Shown here piece after piece: positions 8,134 through 16,916 of a DNA stretch of 64,000 bases (position 1 is the stretch's first letter; every line of letters begins with the position of its first letter). The stretch covers positions 3,222,501 through 3,286,500 of the forward strand of contig NZ_CP134494.1 of NCBI RefSeq assembly GCF_031759225.1. Direction: 5' to 3'. The position numbers were made by a program, and so were the translations under genes. The notes under the pieces are model-generated. The model searched no databases and had not been told where the DNA came from. It saw nothing but the letters and a program-made list of their open reading frames with translations. The DNA comes from Mesobacillus jeotgali. Lineage in GTDB: Bacteria; Bacillota; Bacilli; Bacillales; Cytobacillaceae.

Positions 8134-8180
8134 GAGGGTGCCCAAAAGTTTATACTTTTGGGACACCCTCACTTTTTTCT
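8134..8180 (+). terminator. Strong hairpin with T-run at right edge of the IS region
   Basis: GAGGGTGCCCAAAAGT pairs with ACTTTTGGGACACCCTC (one bulge, four-base loop), followed by CTTTTTTC. It is terminator-like on the plus strand, and its outer arm resembles the left IS end. Confidence 0.65.
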
Positions 8181-8213
8181 TTCAGTAGCGCGTTTTTGTT
8201 CATCATCACCCCT

Positions 8214-8259
8214 ATGACGGACACTTTGATCCTTTTAAGAAACATTTTTTGTCCGTCAT
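8214..8259. repeat. Perfect 10-bp inverted repeat
   Basis: ATGACGGACA at 8214-8223 and TGTCCGTCAT at 8250-8259, separated by 26 bases. It stands alone in the spacer between the IS region and nfo; no gene is seen in this 180-base stretch. Role unknown. Confidence 0.6.
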
Positions 8260-8318
8260 CTCCTAATTGATGTTTTCATCAAACCAGGCATGTCAATTTG
8301 CTCGCACCCTTTATTAAA

Positions 8319-8354
8319 CAAATCAAAGCTGTGGAATAATCCACAGCTTTGATT
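8319..8354 (-). terminator. Hairpin downstream of nfo
   Basis: AATCAAAGCTGTGG pairs with CCACAGCTTTGATT around a six-base loop just after the nfo stop codon. The T-run on the minus strand is weak (TTGTTTAAT). Confidence 0.6.
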
Positions 8355-8362
8355 TCATTCAA

Positions 8363-9253
8363 TTAACTATTCCTGATGAGTTCAAGCAGGTTCTCATCGA
8401 ATTGTTTGCTTCTCAGCATATCGATTTCATGTTTGTAAGGCGCTTTTTTATTGTTCTTGTCCTCACCGACATATGGGGTTTCGAGAATTTTAGGTACATG
8501 TGTCAATTGCGGATGGTGGACAATGTAGTTTAATGCGTCAAAGCCGATATGTCCGAATCCGATATTTTCATGACGGTCTTTCCTCATGCCGACTTCATTT
8601 TTACTGTCATTGATATGAAGCACCTTCAATCGGTCCAGACCGATGATCTTATCGAATTCATTCAGGACTCCATCAAAATCTTCAACGACTGGATATCCGG
8701 CATCATGTGTATGGCAAGTATCGAAGCAGACGGACAGCTTATCATTATGGGTGACGCCCTCCATGATCATCGCTAGTTCTTCGAAGGACTTTCCGCACTC
8801 TGACCCTTTTCCTGCCATCGTTTCAAGTGCGATCTGAACTTTATCATCGCTTGTCAGGACCTCATTCAGTCCCTCGATGATTTTCTTAATGCCCTCTTCA
8901 GTTCCTGCCCCAACATGTGCACCTGGATGCAGCACGATTTGCTTGGCTCCAATTGCTTCTGTGCGATCGATTTCGCTCCGCAGGAACCTTACACCTAAAT
9001 CAAAGGTATCCGGATTCTGTGTGTTCCCAATGTTGATGATATAAGGAGCATGGACGACGATTTCATGGATGCCGTTCTGCTCCATATGCAGGCGGCCTGC
9101 TTCTATATTCAGGTCCTCAATCTTTTTTCTTCTTGTATTCTGAGGTGCCCCGGTATAGATCATGAAAGTGTTTGCTCCATAAGATACAGCTTCCTCACTG
9201 GCTGCCAGCAACATTTTTTTACCGCTCATGGAAACGTGTGAGCCAATTAACAT
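8363..9253 (-). CDS. nfo: Endonuclease IV (AP endonuclease), Nfo
   Basis: A 296-residue zinc-dependent base-excision-repair endonuclease that cuts 5' of abasic sites. It is a TIM barrel carrying the family signatures: GSHVSMSGK at the N-terminus, [12 protein letters not shown] mid-protein, [28 protein letters not shown], and the [10 protein letters not shown] metal-site segment. Length is full. It follows cshB by 21 bases on the same strand, so the two are probably cotranscribed, as in B. subtilis (yqfR-yqfS). Confidence 0.95.
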   Translation of the reverse strand: MLIGSHVSMSGKKMLLAASEEAVSYGANTFMIYTGAPQNTRRKKIEDLNIEAGRLHMEQNGIHEIVVHAPYIINIGNTQNPDTFDLGVRFLRSEIDRTEAIGAKQIVLHPGAHVGAGTEEGIKKIIEGLNEVLTSDDKVQIALETMAGKGSECGKSFEELAMIMEGVTHNDKLSVCFDTCHTHDAGYPVVEDFDGVLNEFDKIIGLDRLKVLHINDSKNEVGMRKDRHENIGFGHIGFDALNYIVHHPQLTHVPKILETPYVGEDKNNKKAPYKHEIDMLRSKQFDENLLELIRNS

Positions 9254-9274
9254 CTTGATCTCTCCCTAAGTCCC

Positions 9275-10591
9275 TTATTTATTTCTCTTCTGAATTCGGT
9301 TTTCGCGTTTCTTGATTTTGTCCATTTCATATTTCATTTTCTTTTTATAGCCTGGTTTTACCTTTTTAGGCTTGGAAACAAGCGACTTTGCCTTCGCCTC
9401 GCCTGCCGTTTCCTTCTTTTTTCTGTTCTGGCGTCTGTTCCGCTCTTCGATTTCGGTGAACTCGCCTTTTTTCAAATCGATGTTTTTAAAAGCGATGCCC
9501 ATCTTTTCGAGACGCACCAATGCATCCTCATCGCTCTGCTCATATATAGTCAGTGCGATTCCTGATGAGCCGGCACGTGCAGTCCTTCCTACTCTGTGGA
9601 TATAAAAATCGAGGTCCGTCGGCAGCTCATAGTTGATGACATGGCTGATTCCCTGGATATCGATTCCTCTTGCGGCCAGGTCAGTCGCAACTAGATATTG
9701 GAATTCGAGATCCTTGATTTGCTTCATGACCCGTTTGCGTTCACGCGGGCTCAGGTCACCATGGATACGGCCAACCTTCATCCCTTTTTGGATCAGACCA
9801 TCGGCAATCTCATCAGCCTTTTTCTTCGTATTGGCAAAGACGATTCCCAAATATGGGTTGAATGCAAGGAGAGCTGAATGAACAAGCCCGATTTTATCCC
9901 GGTGTCTTGCAGGCAGCAGGATATGTTCAATTTTCTCTGCTGTAGCCTGTTTCGGGTCGACTTGAACATATTTCGGGTTTTCCATGTATTTTTTTAAGAA
10001 TGGTTTTAACTTCTCAGGAATCGTCGCTGAAAAGACGAGCATTTGAATCTTTTCTGGCATGCGGGATGCAAACTGATCAATGTCCTCGATGAATCCCATG
10101 TCAAGCATCAAATCCGCCTCGTCAACAACGAGAATGTTGGCTGTATGCACGAATAGGGCATTTTCCTGCACCAGGTCATTGATTCTCCCAGGTGTGCCAA
10201 TTACGATTTGCGGCTGTGTCTTAAGTTTTTCAATTGTTCTTTGCTTGTCCGTTCCGCCAATATAGCAGCGGGCAGTGATCTGCTCGCCCTCCGGAGCGTG
10301 TTCCGCAATTTTAAGTACTTCATGGTAAATCTGGTTCGCAAGCTCACGTGTTGGAGCTGTGATGACGGCCTGTACTTCATTTCGTGACGGATCGAGCTTG
10401 TCCATGATCGGCAATACATAGGCATGCGTCTTTCCAGTGCCTGTCTGTGATTGACCGATTGCGCTATCGCCCTTCAGCACAGTCGGGATCAGTCGTTCCT
10501 GTATCTCAGTCGGCTCGTAAAAGCCTAGTTTATTGATTGCATCTATAATGAACGGCTTCAGTTCATAACGTTCAAATTTTGTTTCACTCAT
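9275..10591 (-). CDS. cshB: DEAD-box ATP-dependent RNA helicase CshB
   Basis: A 438-residue DEAD-box helicase. It has the Q motif (FYEPTEIQERLIP), motif I SQTGTGKT, Ia PTRELANQ, II VVDEADLMLD, III SATIP, V TDLAARGIDI and VI HRVGRTARAG. The last 60 residues form a very basic tail, usual for RNA-binding CshB. In Bacillus CshB works with cold-shock proteins and in RNA turnover; that role is family knowledge. It is followed by nfo on the same strand and is divergent from yqfQ. Confidence 0.93.
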   Translation of the reverse strand: MSETKFERYELKPFIIDAINKLGFYEPTEIQERLIPTVLKGDSAIGQSQTGTGKTHAYVLPIMDKLDPSRNEVQAVITAPTRELANQIYHEVLKIAEHAPEGEQITARCYIGGTDKQRTIEKLKTQPQIVIGTPGRINDLVQENALFVHTANILVVDEADLMLDMGFIEDIDQFASRMPEKIQMLVFSATIPEKLKPFLKKYMENPKYVQVDPKQATAEKIEHILLPARHRDKIGLVHSALLAFNPYLGIVFANTKKKADEIADGLIQKGMKVGRIHGDLSPRERKRVMKQIKDLEFQYLVATDLAARGIDIQGISHVINYELPTDLDFYIHRVGRTARAGSSGIALTIYEQSDEDALVRLEKMGIAFKNIDLKKGEFTEIEERNRRQNRKKKETAGEAKAKSLVSKPKKVKPGYKKKMKYEMDKIKKRENRIQKRNK

Positions 10592-10838
10592 TGAAAATCT
10601 CCTTCTTTTACCCTGTCCCGCCAGTGTATCCGGGAGTACAGCCTGTTCCGAAAGCTGTTCTTTTTCAGGTTCATCCTGTAATTATAATAAAGATTGCAGA
10701 AAATCTCCAATCAGTACTATCTTAACCTTTCCCACAAAAAAAACAAACCTGTTGGCAGCATACTTTTTTTCCTTAAACCATTCCTGACTTTTTGCATACG
10801 CTAGTAGGAGATGAAATATTGGGAAAGGAGGGGTCACG

Positions 10839-11474
10839 ATGCTACAAGGACCCCGTATGAATATGCACGGGATGCACAATCGCTTCCAGGGCCCCCGAAG
10901 GATGGGTGGCCCCCGAATGGGTCAGCATCAGATGTATTCGAATCCATTTGGTCCTGGTCCTGGTCCCGGCCCCATGATGCCACAGGGACAGATGCCGCGG
11001 ATGGGGGGCAGGAATCAACGCTCAAGGCAAGGCGGCGGACTGCTTTCGAAAATCCTCGGAAAGGGCAATAACCAGCGGAATGGTAGCTCAGGTTTGTTAT
11101 CTGGAGGAAATCCGGCAGCACGGGGAGCAGGCTCAGGCGGCGGAATCCTGAAAACTCTCGCTGATCCGTCTGCATTGAATGGATTTCTCACCAACACGCA
11201 AAAAGTTCTTAGCACTGCACAGCAATTCGGACCGATGATCCAGCAATACGGTCCACTTGTCCGTAATCTGCCTTCAATGTGGAAGTTGTACAGAGGTTTG
11301 AAAGACCTCCCGGATGCTGAAGAGCAAACTGCTGAAACAGAAACGAATGAAAAGGTTGAGAAAAAGAAAAAAACACCAAAATCAAAAAAGAATGGTCCGG
11401 GTTCCCCATCACACAAAAAACCAGTAAAAAAACAAAGCAATAACTCAGCTTCTTCTCCCAAACTGTTCATATAA
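10839..11474 (+). CDS. yqfQ: YqfQ/VrrA-like low-complexity protein
   Basis: A 211-residue protein with three visible parts. First is a Met/Gly/Pro/Arg-rich N-terminus (residues 1-65, with a GPGPGP run). Second is a conserved central block (about 95-165, ADPSALNGFLTNTQKVLSTAQ then MIQQYGPLVRNLPSMWKLYRG). Third is a Lys/Ser-rich tail. The order cshB-yqfQ-ispH and the central block match YqfQ, the family that includes B. anthracis VrrA, whose repeats are used for strain typing. The B. anthracis-type variable repeat is not evident here. The start ATG follows GGAAAGGAGGGG. Function unknown; a coat or surface role has only been suggested. Confidence 0.8.
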   Translation: MLQGPRMNMHGMHNRFQGPRRMGGPRMGQHQMYSNPFGPGPGPGPMMPQGQMPRMGGRNQRSRQGGGLLSKILGKGNNQRNGSSGLLSGGNPAARGAGSGGGILKTLADPSALNGFLTNTQKVLSTAQQFGPMIQQYGPLVRNLPSMWKLYRGLKDLPDAEEQTAETETNEKVEKKKKTPKSKKNGPGSPSHKKPVKKQSNNSASSPKLFI

Positions 11475-11514
11475 ATCGGAAAACAGTTAATTCATTCCTT
11501 CTGGAAAGTCGCTT

Positions 11515-11543
11515 TTGTATTCTTTCTGCAAGTCTTATATAAT
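11515..11543 (+). promoter_or_regulatory. Sigma-A promoter of ispH
   Basis: TTGTAT (11515-11520), 17 bases, TATAAT (11538-11543), 39 bases ahead of the ispH start codon. Confidence 0.65.
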
Positions 11544-11582
11544 AAAAGAAGGAATCAGAGGTATTCTTAGGAGGATGACTCA

Positions 11583-12536
11583 ATGAATGTAATTAAAATA
11601 TCGCCGCGCGGATACTGCTATGGTGTTGTTGATGCCATGGTCATTGCACGCAATGCTGCATTGGATAAAAGCTTGCCGCGTCCAATATATATACTTGGAA
11701 TGATTGTCCATAATAAGCATGTCACTGATGCATTTGAAGAAGAAGGCATCATTACATTAGATGGAAACAACCGCAAGGAAATCCTTGAAAAAGTTGATGG
11801 CGGAACAGTTATTTTCACAGCACACGGCATTTCACCGGAAGTCAGGGAGCTTGCCAAGGAAAAAGGGCTAGTTTCGATTGACGCAACATGTCCTGACGTG
11901 ACAAACACCCATAACCTGATCAGGGAGAAAGAAAAGGAAGGTTTTGAGGTCATTTACATCGGCAAAAAAGGCCATCCTGAACCTGAAGGGGCAGTAGGTG
12001 TCGCACCAGGGATCGTCCATCTTGTGGAAACAGCTGCAGATGTGGATGCCCTGAATCTGCAGGCTGAAAAGTTAATCGTCACTAACCAGACAACGATGAG
12101 CCAGTGGGACGTTGCCGACATCATGAAAAAAGTGAAAGAAAAGTATCCTCATGCCGAGGTCCACAGAGAAATCTGCATGGCAACACAGGTGCGCCAGGAG
12201 GCAGTCGCGGAGCAGGCCAAGGAAGCAGATGTCCTTATCGTCGTCGGTGACCCTAAGAGCAATAATTCGAATCGTCTCGCACAGGTATCAGAAGAAATAG
12301 CCGGAACAAAAGCATACCGGATTGCTGATATTACCGAGCTGGATATCGAATGGGTGAAGGATGCTGACACAGTCGCAGTCACTTCAGGAGCATCGACTCC
12401 GACTCCGATCACGAAAGAGGTCATTACTTTCCTCGAACAGTTTGATAAAGAAAACGAAGCAACCTGGGTAAAAGAGAAAAAAGTACCCCTTCATAAAATC
12501 CTGCCAAAGGTCAAGAAGACCGAGGCAAACGTATAA
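11583..12536 (+). CDS. ispH: 4-hydroxy-3-methylbut-2-enyl diphosphate reductase, IspH/LytB
   Basis: The last enzyme of the MEP pathway. It converts HMBPP to IPP and DMAPP using a [4Fe-4S] cluster. At 317 residues it has the three cluster cysteines in PRGYCYGV (residue 13), IDATCPDVT (around 100) and [10 protein letters not shown] (around 195), plus the HNKHV, TAHG and [12 protein letters not shown] substrate-site segments. It has its own promoter and terminator and lies about 9 kb from ispG, so the last two MEP steps are near each other but separately transcribed. Confidence 0.96.
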   Translation: MNVIKISPRGYCYGVVDAMVIARNAALDKSLPRPIYILGMIVHNKHVTDAFEEEGIITLDGNNRKEILEKVDGGTVIFTAHGISPEVRELAKEKGLVSIDATCPDVTNTHNLIREKEKEGFEVIYIGKKGHPEPEGAVGVAPGIVHLVETAADVDALNLQAEKLIVTNQTTMSQWDVADIMKKVKEKYPHAEVHREICMATQVRQEAVAEQAKEADVLIVVGDPKSNNSNRLAQVSEEIAGTKAYRIADITELDIEWVKDADTVAVTSGASTPTPITKEVITFLEQFDKENEATWVKEKKVPLHKILPKVKKTEANV

Positions 12537-12539
12537 AAA

Positions 12540-12582
12540 AGGGAAAGCAGCCTGAATTGAGATTACAGGCTGCTTTCTTTTT
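12540..12582 (+). terminator. Intrinsic terminator after ispH
   Basis: AAAGCAGCCTG pairs with CAGGCTGCTTT around an 11-base loop, followed by CTTTTTATTT. Confidence 0.85.
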
Positions 12583-12610
12583 ATTTCGCTAAATTCGATA
12601 AATGTTCAAC

Positions 12611-13726
12611 CTATATAAAAGTAAAAGGGTCGGTCTCTATTTCTGATGGGATGTATTTGACTTCATACCCTTTTTCCTGGCTGAGCCTTTCCATCACGGC
12701 GGCGACTCCCTGCTTCATGATCTTTTCGACATTATGTCCCGGGTCGATCATGTTCAATCCGGCCATAAGGGCGTCATGTGCTGTATGGTAATAAATATCC
12801 CCTGTTACATACACGTCTGCTCCACGAAATTTTGCCTGTGAGTAATATTTGTTTCCATCACCGCCAAGGACGGCTACTTTTTTCACCTTTGCGTTCAAGT
12901 CGCCGACGACACGTACTTTATCGACTCCTAAAGCTTTCTTTACAACTTTGGCAAATTCAGAAAGAGTCGTCTCTTCCACCTGTCCGATTCTTCCAAGTCC
13001 CAGCTGTTCACCTGTATTGTCAAGTCGATATACATCGTAGGCGACCTCCTCATAAGGATGGGTCTTGATCATAGCCTGGATGACCTTTTTTTCAATACTT
13101 TCCGGAAAAACAGTTTCTATGCGAACTTCATTGACAGCTTCAAGCCTTCCCTGTACGCCAATATGAGGGTCTGTATTTTCTCCCGGCAGGAAACGTCCCT
13201 CTCCCGCTCCTGAGAACGAACAATGGCTATAGTTGCCGATTGCTCCCGCCCCTGCATGTCCTAAAGCTTCGCGGAGAGTTTCAGCATCCTCCTCAGGTAC
13301 AAAAACGACAAGCTTCTTCAGTTGATCCTCATAGGTAGGTACAAGCACTTGAGGGTTTTTTAGCCCTAGGGCAGCAGCCAGCAGATCATTTACTCCGCCT
13401 TTTGCCACATCGAGATTTGTATGTGCTGCATAAACCGCGATGTCATGTTTGATCAGCTTGGCAATCACTCTTCCTGCAGGAGTGTCGGTCGCGATTTTTT
13501 TCATTGGCCGGAAGATTGGCGGATGGTGAGCAATGATTAATTGAACGTCCTTGGCAATCGCCTCCTCCACCACTTCCTCTGTTACATCAAGTGCTACTAG
13601 GACGTTCTCGACCGACTGGTTCAAAGCCCCGATTTGCAGGCCGACCTTATCACCTTCCATCGCAAATGCCTTAGGTGAAAACTGTTCAAATAGCTGAATC
13701 ACTTCATGGCCATTCACTTTTTTCAC
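12611..13726 (-). CDS. yqfO: Nif3-like dinuclear metal-centre protein YqfO
   Basis: A 371-residue member of the Nif3/DUF34 family with the long Firmicute architecture: N-terminal Nif3 half (1-125), an inserted CutA-like/PII-like domain (about 130-235), then the C-terminal Nif3 half. Metal ligands are recognisable in IIAHHPPIF, VYAAHTNLD and the C-terminal TAHDALMAGLNMIDPGH. The GTP cyclohydrolase label in databases is not supported by biochemistry in general, so only the family is given. It overlaps trmK by four bases (translational coupling). Confidence 0.88.
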   Translation of the reverse strand: MKKVNGHEVIQLFEQFSPKAFAMEGDKVGLQIGALNQSVENVLVALDVTEEVVEEAIAKDVQLIIAHHPPIFRPMKKIATDTPAGRVIAKLIKHDIAVYAAHTNLDVAKGGVNDLLAAALGLKNPQVLVPTYEDQLKKLVVFVPEEDAETLREALGHAGAGAIGNYSHCSFSGAGEGRFLPGENTDPHIGVQGRLEAVNEVRIETVFPESIEKKVIQAMIKTHPYEEVAYDVYRLDNTGEQLGLGRIGQVEETTLSEFAKVVKKALGVDKVRVVGDLNAKVKKVAVLGGDGNKYYSQAKFRGADVYVTGDIYYHTAHDALMAGLNMIDPGHNVEKIMKQGVAAVMERLSQEKGYEVKYIPSEIETDPFTFI

Positions 13727-14433
13727 TGTAACGCCTCCTCTGCCATTTTCAATTTAGCTTTCAATTCCTGCCTTTTGCTTTCTGTATCATCATTTTGTAC
13801 AGCCTCATCCAGCTGCTTTAGGATGCGCTCCCAATTCCGCTTTTCTGCATTCCACTTATCCTGGAATACTGCGGATTGCTCCTTTAGCAAAAATGGACCA
13901 AATAGAATGCCAGAATCAAGGTTCATTTGCTGATATGGCTTTAGTGGTTCACCCTTTTCTGCTACAAGGATCTCATAAATTTTCCGGTCCTCTTCAAGGA
14001 TTTCTTCTTTAATGAGCTCCCAGCCATTGTCAATCAGCCATCTGCGTACTGCAAAGCTGCCAACATTAGGCTGGAGGACAAGCCTGCTGACTCCTTCTAA
14101 TTTTGATTTCCCTTTTTCAAGAATCGTAGAAATCAATGTCCCCCCCATACCGGCGATTGTGATGCAATCCACCTCTCCGGGTTCAATAACTTCAAGTCCG
14201 TCCCCTTTACGGACTGAAATCTTGTCGGTAAGTTTTTCTTCCTTAACCTGATCAATGGCAGATTGGAAAGGCCCTTGGGCGACCTCGCCAGCTATCGCCA
14301 TTGGAACAATTCCCTTCCTTACAACATGACAAGGAAGGTAGGCGTGATCGGAACCGATATCCGCCAGCCTCGCCCCCTGGGGAATATTATTTGCAACGGC
14401 TTCTAGCCGGTCTGAGAGTTTTTCAGTATTCAT
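13723..14433 (-). CDS. trmK: tRNA (adenine(22)-N1)-methyltransferase TrmK
   Basis: A 236-residue class I SAM-dependent methyltransferase that forms m1A22 in tRNA. The N-terminal Rossmann domain has the SAM loop ADIGSDHAYLP (about residue 24) and the acidic strand VDCITIAGMGG. The C-terminus is a long coiled-coil helix pair rich in Lys and Glu (about 170-236). ATG 14433 follows TAGTAGGTGA at proper spacing; the GTG nine bases upstream overlaps that site. It is paired with yqfO, as throughout Bacillus. Confidence 0.9.
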   Translation of the reverse strand: MNTEKLSDRLEAVANNIPQGARLADIGSDHAYLPCHVVRKGIVPMAIAGEVAQGPFQSAIDQVKEEKLTDKISVRKGDGLEVIEPGEVDCITIAGMGGTLISTILEKGKSKLEGVSRLVLQPNVGSFAVRRWLIDNGWELIKEEILEEDRKIYEILVAEKGEPLKPYQQMNLDSGILFGPFLLKEQSAVFQDKWNAEKRNWERILKQLDEAVQNDDTESKRQELKAKLKMAEEALQ

Positions 14434-14513
14434 TCGAGTCACCTACTAAATCGTATTTTGCTTTTTTAAGTATATGAAACACCATGCTTCTTGTCCAATT
14501 AACCAGGAAAATA

Positions 14514-14548
14514 GTAAAGGCCCTTTGCGGTAGCAAAGAGCCTTTAAA
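14514..14548 (-). terminator. Hairpin terminator after cccA
   Basis: On the minus strand AAAGGCTCTTTGC pairs with GCAAAGGGCCTTT around a four-base loop. The following run is weak (ACTATTTT). It lies between cccA and the start of trmK. Confidence 0.65.
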
Positions 14549-14550
14549 TG

Positions 14551-14913
14551 TTACTTCAGTTCATTGACGATCCATTCTGCCATTTGATCTTCTTTGCCAG
14601 CAGCCATACCAGGAGGCATTGCTCCTTTACCATTTACCAGGATGTCTTTGATTTCATCCTGTGAGTACTTGCTGCCAACACCTTTTAGAGCAGGACCAGA
14701 TACACCTTCATACTGGTTTCCGTGGCAAGCTGCGCATGATTGCTGGTAGAAATCCTCAGGGTTCACTTCAGCTGTTTCTTCGGTCTTTTCGCCGCCTTCT
14801 TTTTCCTTTGCTAGATCCTTGGAATCCCCTACACCCTTGAAAGAAAGCAAGAACATCAAGCCGATCCCCATCACCATGATCAACACGAACGGGATAATTG
14901 GATTACGATTCAT
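14551..14913 (-). CDS. cccA: Membrane-anchored cytochrome c-550, CccA
   Basis: A 120-residue protein, the same length as B. subtilis CccA. An uncleaved N-terminal membrane anchor (IIPFVLIMVMGIGLMFLLSF) is followed by a charged linker and a small class I cytochrome domain with the haem site CAACH and axial Met region AMPPGM. It is an electron carrier on the outer face of the membrane. Two ATGs lie side by side (14916 and 14913). The second is better spaced from AAAGGAGG. It has a near-cre sequence upstream (14979-14993). Confidence 0.92.
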   Translation of the reverse strand: MNRNPIIPFVLIMVMGIGLMFLLSFKGVGDSKDLAKEKEGGEKTEETAEVNPEDFYQQSCAACHGNQYEGVSGPALKGVGSKYSQDEIKDILVNGKGAMPPGMAAGKEDQMAEWIVNELK

Positions 14914-14978
14914 CATATACCCTCCTTTATGTACAACATCAAACTTAAATAATGATTTCACACAGATATTATTTTACT

Positions 14979-14993
14979 TGAAAAACGTTTACA
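14979..14993. promoter_or_regulatory. cre-like sequence upstream of cccA (one extra base)
   Basis: TGAAAAACGTTTACA equals a good catabolite-responsive element (TGAAAACGTTTACA) with one additional A. It lies about 66 bases upstream of the cccA start. The insertion breaks the usual spacing, so binding by CcpA is uncertain. Confidence 0.3.
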
Positions 14994-15039
14994 GGGAAAG
15001 TAAAAAAGCAAACTTTGTCACACTTGTTCACAATTTAGA

Positions 15040-15070
15040 CAAAAAACTCCATCGTTTGATGAAGTTTTCT
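15040..15070 (-). terminator. Intrinsic terminator after the acyl-CoA dehydrogenase gene
   Basis: On the minus strand AAACTTCATC pairs with GATGGAGTTT around a four-base loop and is followed by TTTTTTG. Confidence 0.75.
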
Positions 15071-15096
15071 GTACAAAGCATATTTAGGATACCCAT

Positions 15097-16236
15097 TTAG
15101 CAGCCAATTAATCTTGCAATCACCATTCTTTGGACTTCTGATGTGCCTTCACCGATCTCGAGCAGCTTCGCATCCCTCATGTAACGTTCTACTTCGTACT
15201 CTCTCATATAGCCGTAGCCGCCATGGATCTGGACAGCCTGGTCAGCCACTTCCATCGCAATCTCTGAAGCATACAGCTTACACATCGAAGCTTCCTTTGA
15301 GAATGGGCGCCCTTGATCCTTCAGCCAGGCAGCCTTATAGACCATATTCCGCGCAAGCTCAATTTTCATTGCCATGTCCGCTAGCTTGAACTGGATAGCC
15401 TGGAACTGTGATATCGGCCTGCCGAATTGCTGCCTTTCCTTAGCATATTGCAAGGCTTTTTCATATGCAGCCTGAGCCACTCCGACAGCCATAGCACCGA
15501 TTCCTATCCTGCCCCCATCAAGCGTCACAAGGAATTGCTTGAAGCCTTCCCCTTTTTTCCCAAGAAGGTTTTCAACCGGAACATGGACATCCTCCATCAC
15601 CAGCTGAGTCGTATTCGAAGCATTCAACCCCATCTTTTCATAATTGTCAATGACAGAAAACCCTGGTGCATCGGTCGGCACGATAATCGCACTGATTTCC
15701 TTTTTTCCATCGACATTGCCCGTGATCGCTGTCATTGCGAGATGTTTGGCATAGCTTGCATTCGTGATAAAGTTCTTGCTGCCATTAATGATGTACTCTC
15801 CATCCACTTCTTTGGCTGTTGTCTGGGTCCCCCCAGCATCTGAGCCAGCATTAGGTTCGGTCAGTCCGAAAGCTCCCAGTGATTCTCCTGTACAGATTGG
15901 TGCCAGATACTTTTGCTTTTGCTCCTCTGTGCCAAATAGATTGATAGGAGCGCCTCCAAGAGATATGTGGGCAGAGTATGTAATCCCGGTTGAGGCGCAA
16001 GCCTTGCTCAATTCCTCGGTTACAATTGCAAAACTGACCGTATCAGCTCCTGCTCCGCCATATTCTTCAGGGAATGGCAAACCCAGCATCCCTAGTTCTC
16101 CCAGTTTTTTGAAGATTTCTGTCGGGAATTGTTTTGTTTTATCTCTTTCAATCGCTCCTGGAGCAACTTCTTCCTCCGCAAACTCTTTAATCGTCCTTTT
16201 AATCATTGCCTGTTCTGATGTTAAATCAAAATTCAT
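15097..16236 (-). CDS. Acyl-CoA dehydrogenase
   Basis: A 379-residue FAD-dependent acyl-CoA dehydrogenase (first step of beta-oxidation or a related branched-chain step). It has the full architecture: N-terminal helical domain, beta-domain with FGLTEPNAGSDAGG, and C-terminal helical domain with QIHGGYGYMREYEVER. The catalytic-base region is IGEGTSEVQR, with Glu one position before GTSE as in the short/branched-chain subfamily. Exact chain specificity cannot be read. ATG 16236 is chosen for its AAGGGGGAT site. It is absent between cccA and sigA in B. subtilis, so it is a lineage-specific insertion there. A cre-like operator lies 21 bases upstream. Confidence 0.9.
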   Translation of the reverse strand: MNFDLTSEQAMIKRTIKEFAEEEVAPGAIERDKTKQFPTEIFKKLGELGMLGLPFPEEYGGAGADTVSFAIVTEELSKACASTGITYSAHISLGGAPINLFGTEEQKQKYLAPICTGESLGAFGLTEPNAGSDAGGTQTTAKEVDGEYIINGSKNFITNASYAKHLAMTAITGNVDGKKEISAIIVPTDAPGFSVIDNYEKMGLNASNTTQLVMEDVHVPVENLLGKKGEGFKQFLVTLDGGRIGIGAMAVGVAQAAYEKALQYAKERQQFGRPISQFQAIQFKLADMAMKIELARNMVYKAAWLKDQGRPFSKEASMCKLYASEIAMEVADQAVQIHGGYGYMREYEVERYMRDAKLLEIGEGTSEVQRMVIARLIGC

Positions 16237-16256
16237 TTCCATCCCCCTTAAAACAT

Positions 16257-16270
16257 TGAATGCGTTTACA
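16257..16270. promoter_or_regulatory. Probable cre (CcpA operator) of the acyl-CoA dehydrogenase gene
   Basis: TGAATGCGTTTACA matches the 14-base consensus TGWNANCGNTNWCA at all fixed positions but one (T for A at position 5). It lies between promoter territory and the start codon, a typical roadblock position for carbon-catabolite repression of fatty-acid degradation. Confidence 0.65.
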
Positions 16271-16334
16271 TTCTTCATTATAAAGGTGAATAAACAATTT
16301 TCTCAACATTTAAAAACTTTAAAATTGTTAAAAA

Positions 16335-16865
16335 TTATATGAATATAGCAATTAACAGGACAATCAACCCGATGATCCCTGAAAGTTTGAAGCTCACCAT
16401 ATTCCACTTCGTCCCAGCAGCAATCCACAATATACAGTTCAGGCCTGCCACGATGTACAACAAGATGGGTTGCTCTGGAAATATTATTTCCGCCGCCTGA
16501 ACAGATGTGATCAATAACAGTAGTGCAGCAGCCAGTATTGGGATCAGATCAAAAAAAGTTTTTTTCAACATATATAGGACAACTGTAAGGGTAGTAACTC
16601 CAAAAATAATGATGAGGGCAGTTTGCAAAAAGAGCGACAATTCAGTAAAATAAAATAAAAAAACTGAAAGCGATAACAAAGCAATTAAAATAAAACTGAT
16701 TAATCCTTTAATGCCTTTCGATCTTTTTTCCTGAGGTATGTCACCTTCAGTACTTCCTTCTGTATACAAGTTCAAAAGGAAGTCACAATAGTGCTCTGGC
16801 AGCATCCTGTTTTGCTTCCAGTACTTAATCTCATTGGTGATGATTTTCCGGCGATGGTCATCCAT
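16335..16865 (-). CDS. Hypothetical membrane protein
   Basis: A 176-residue protein I do not recognise. The N-terminus (about 1-50) is soluble and reads MDDHRRKIITNEIKYWKQNRMLPEHYCDFLLNLYTEG, split here only by reference to its motifs EIKYWKQN and LPEHYCDFL. It is followed by roughly five hydrophobic segments (about 56-75, 79-95, 104-122, 130-147 and 156-176). It is monocistronic or the first gene of a unit with the acyl-CoA dehydrogenase downstream. No enzyme motif is visible. The short N-terminal segment before a membrane core resembles regulators of membrane processes in general, but no function can be assigned. Confidence 0.6.
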   Translation of the reverse strand: MDDHRRKIITNEIKYWKQNRMLPEHYCDFLLNLYTEGSTEGDIPQEKRSKGIKGLISFILIALLSLSVFLFYFTELSLFLQTALIIIFGVTTLTVVLYMLKKTFFDLIPILAAALLLLITSVQAAEIIFPEQPILLYIVAGLNCILWIAAGTKWNMVSFKLSGIIGLIVLLIAIFI

Positions 16866-16916
16866 ATTTGGGCACATCCTGTCTTTTGGTTTATCACAAC
16901 TTAGAATATTAGCTCA

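Larger units (their letters stand above)
6199..8171 (-). mobile_element. IS1182-type insertion sequence (ends approximate)
   Basis: The core is an intact IS1182-family transposase gene. Candidate ends are GAGGCTGACTCAAAAG at 6199 and, inverted, GAGGGTGTCCCAAAAG ending at 8170 (13 of 16 positions identical). Both lie in hairpin-forming sequence. If these are the real ends, the element is about 1.97 kb and encloses a copy of intergenic repeat family A (7972-8101), which would be odd. The alternative is that the IS ends before 7972 and the repeat and right hairpin are host sequence. It sits between yqfT and nfo, which are adjacent in related genomes. No target duplication was clear. Confidence 0.6.

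Noticed and set aside
15764..16342. Plus-strand open frame of 192 codons
   Set aside because: It is antisense to the acyl-CoA dehydrogenase gene, whose protein is clearly conserved.
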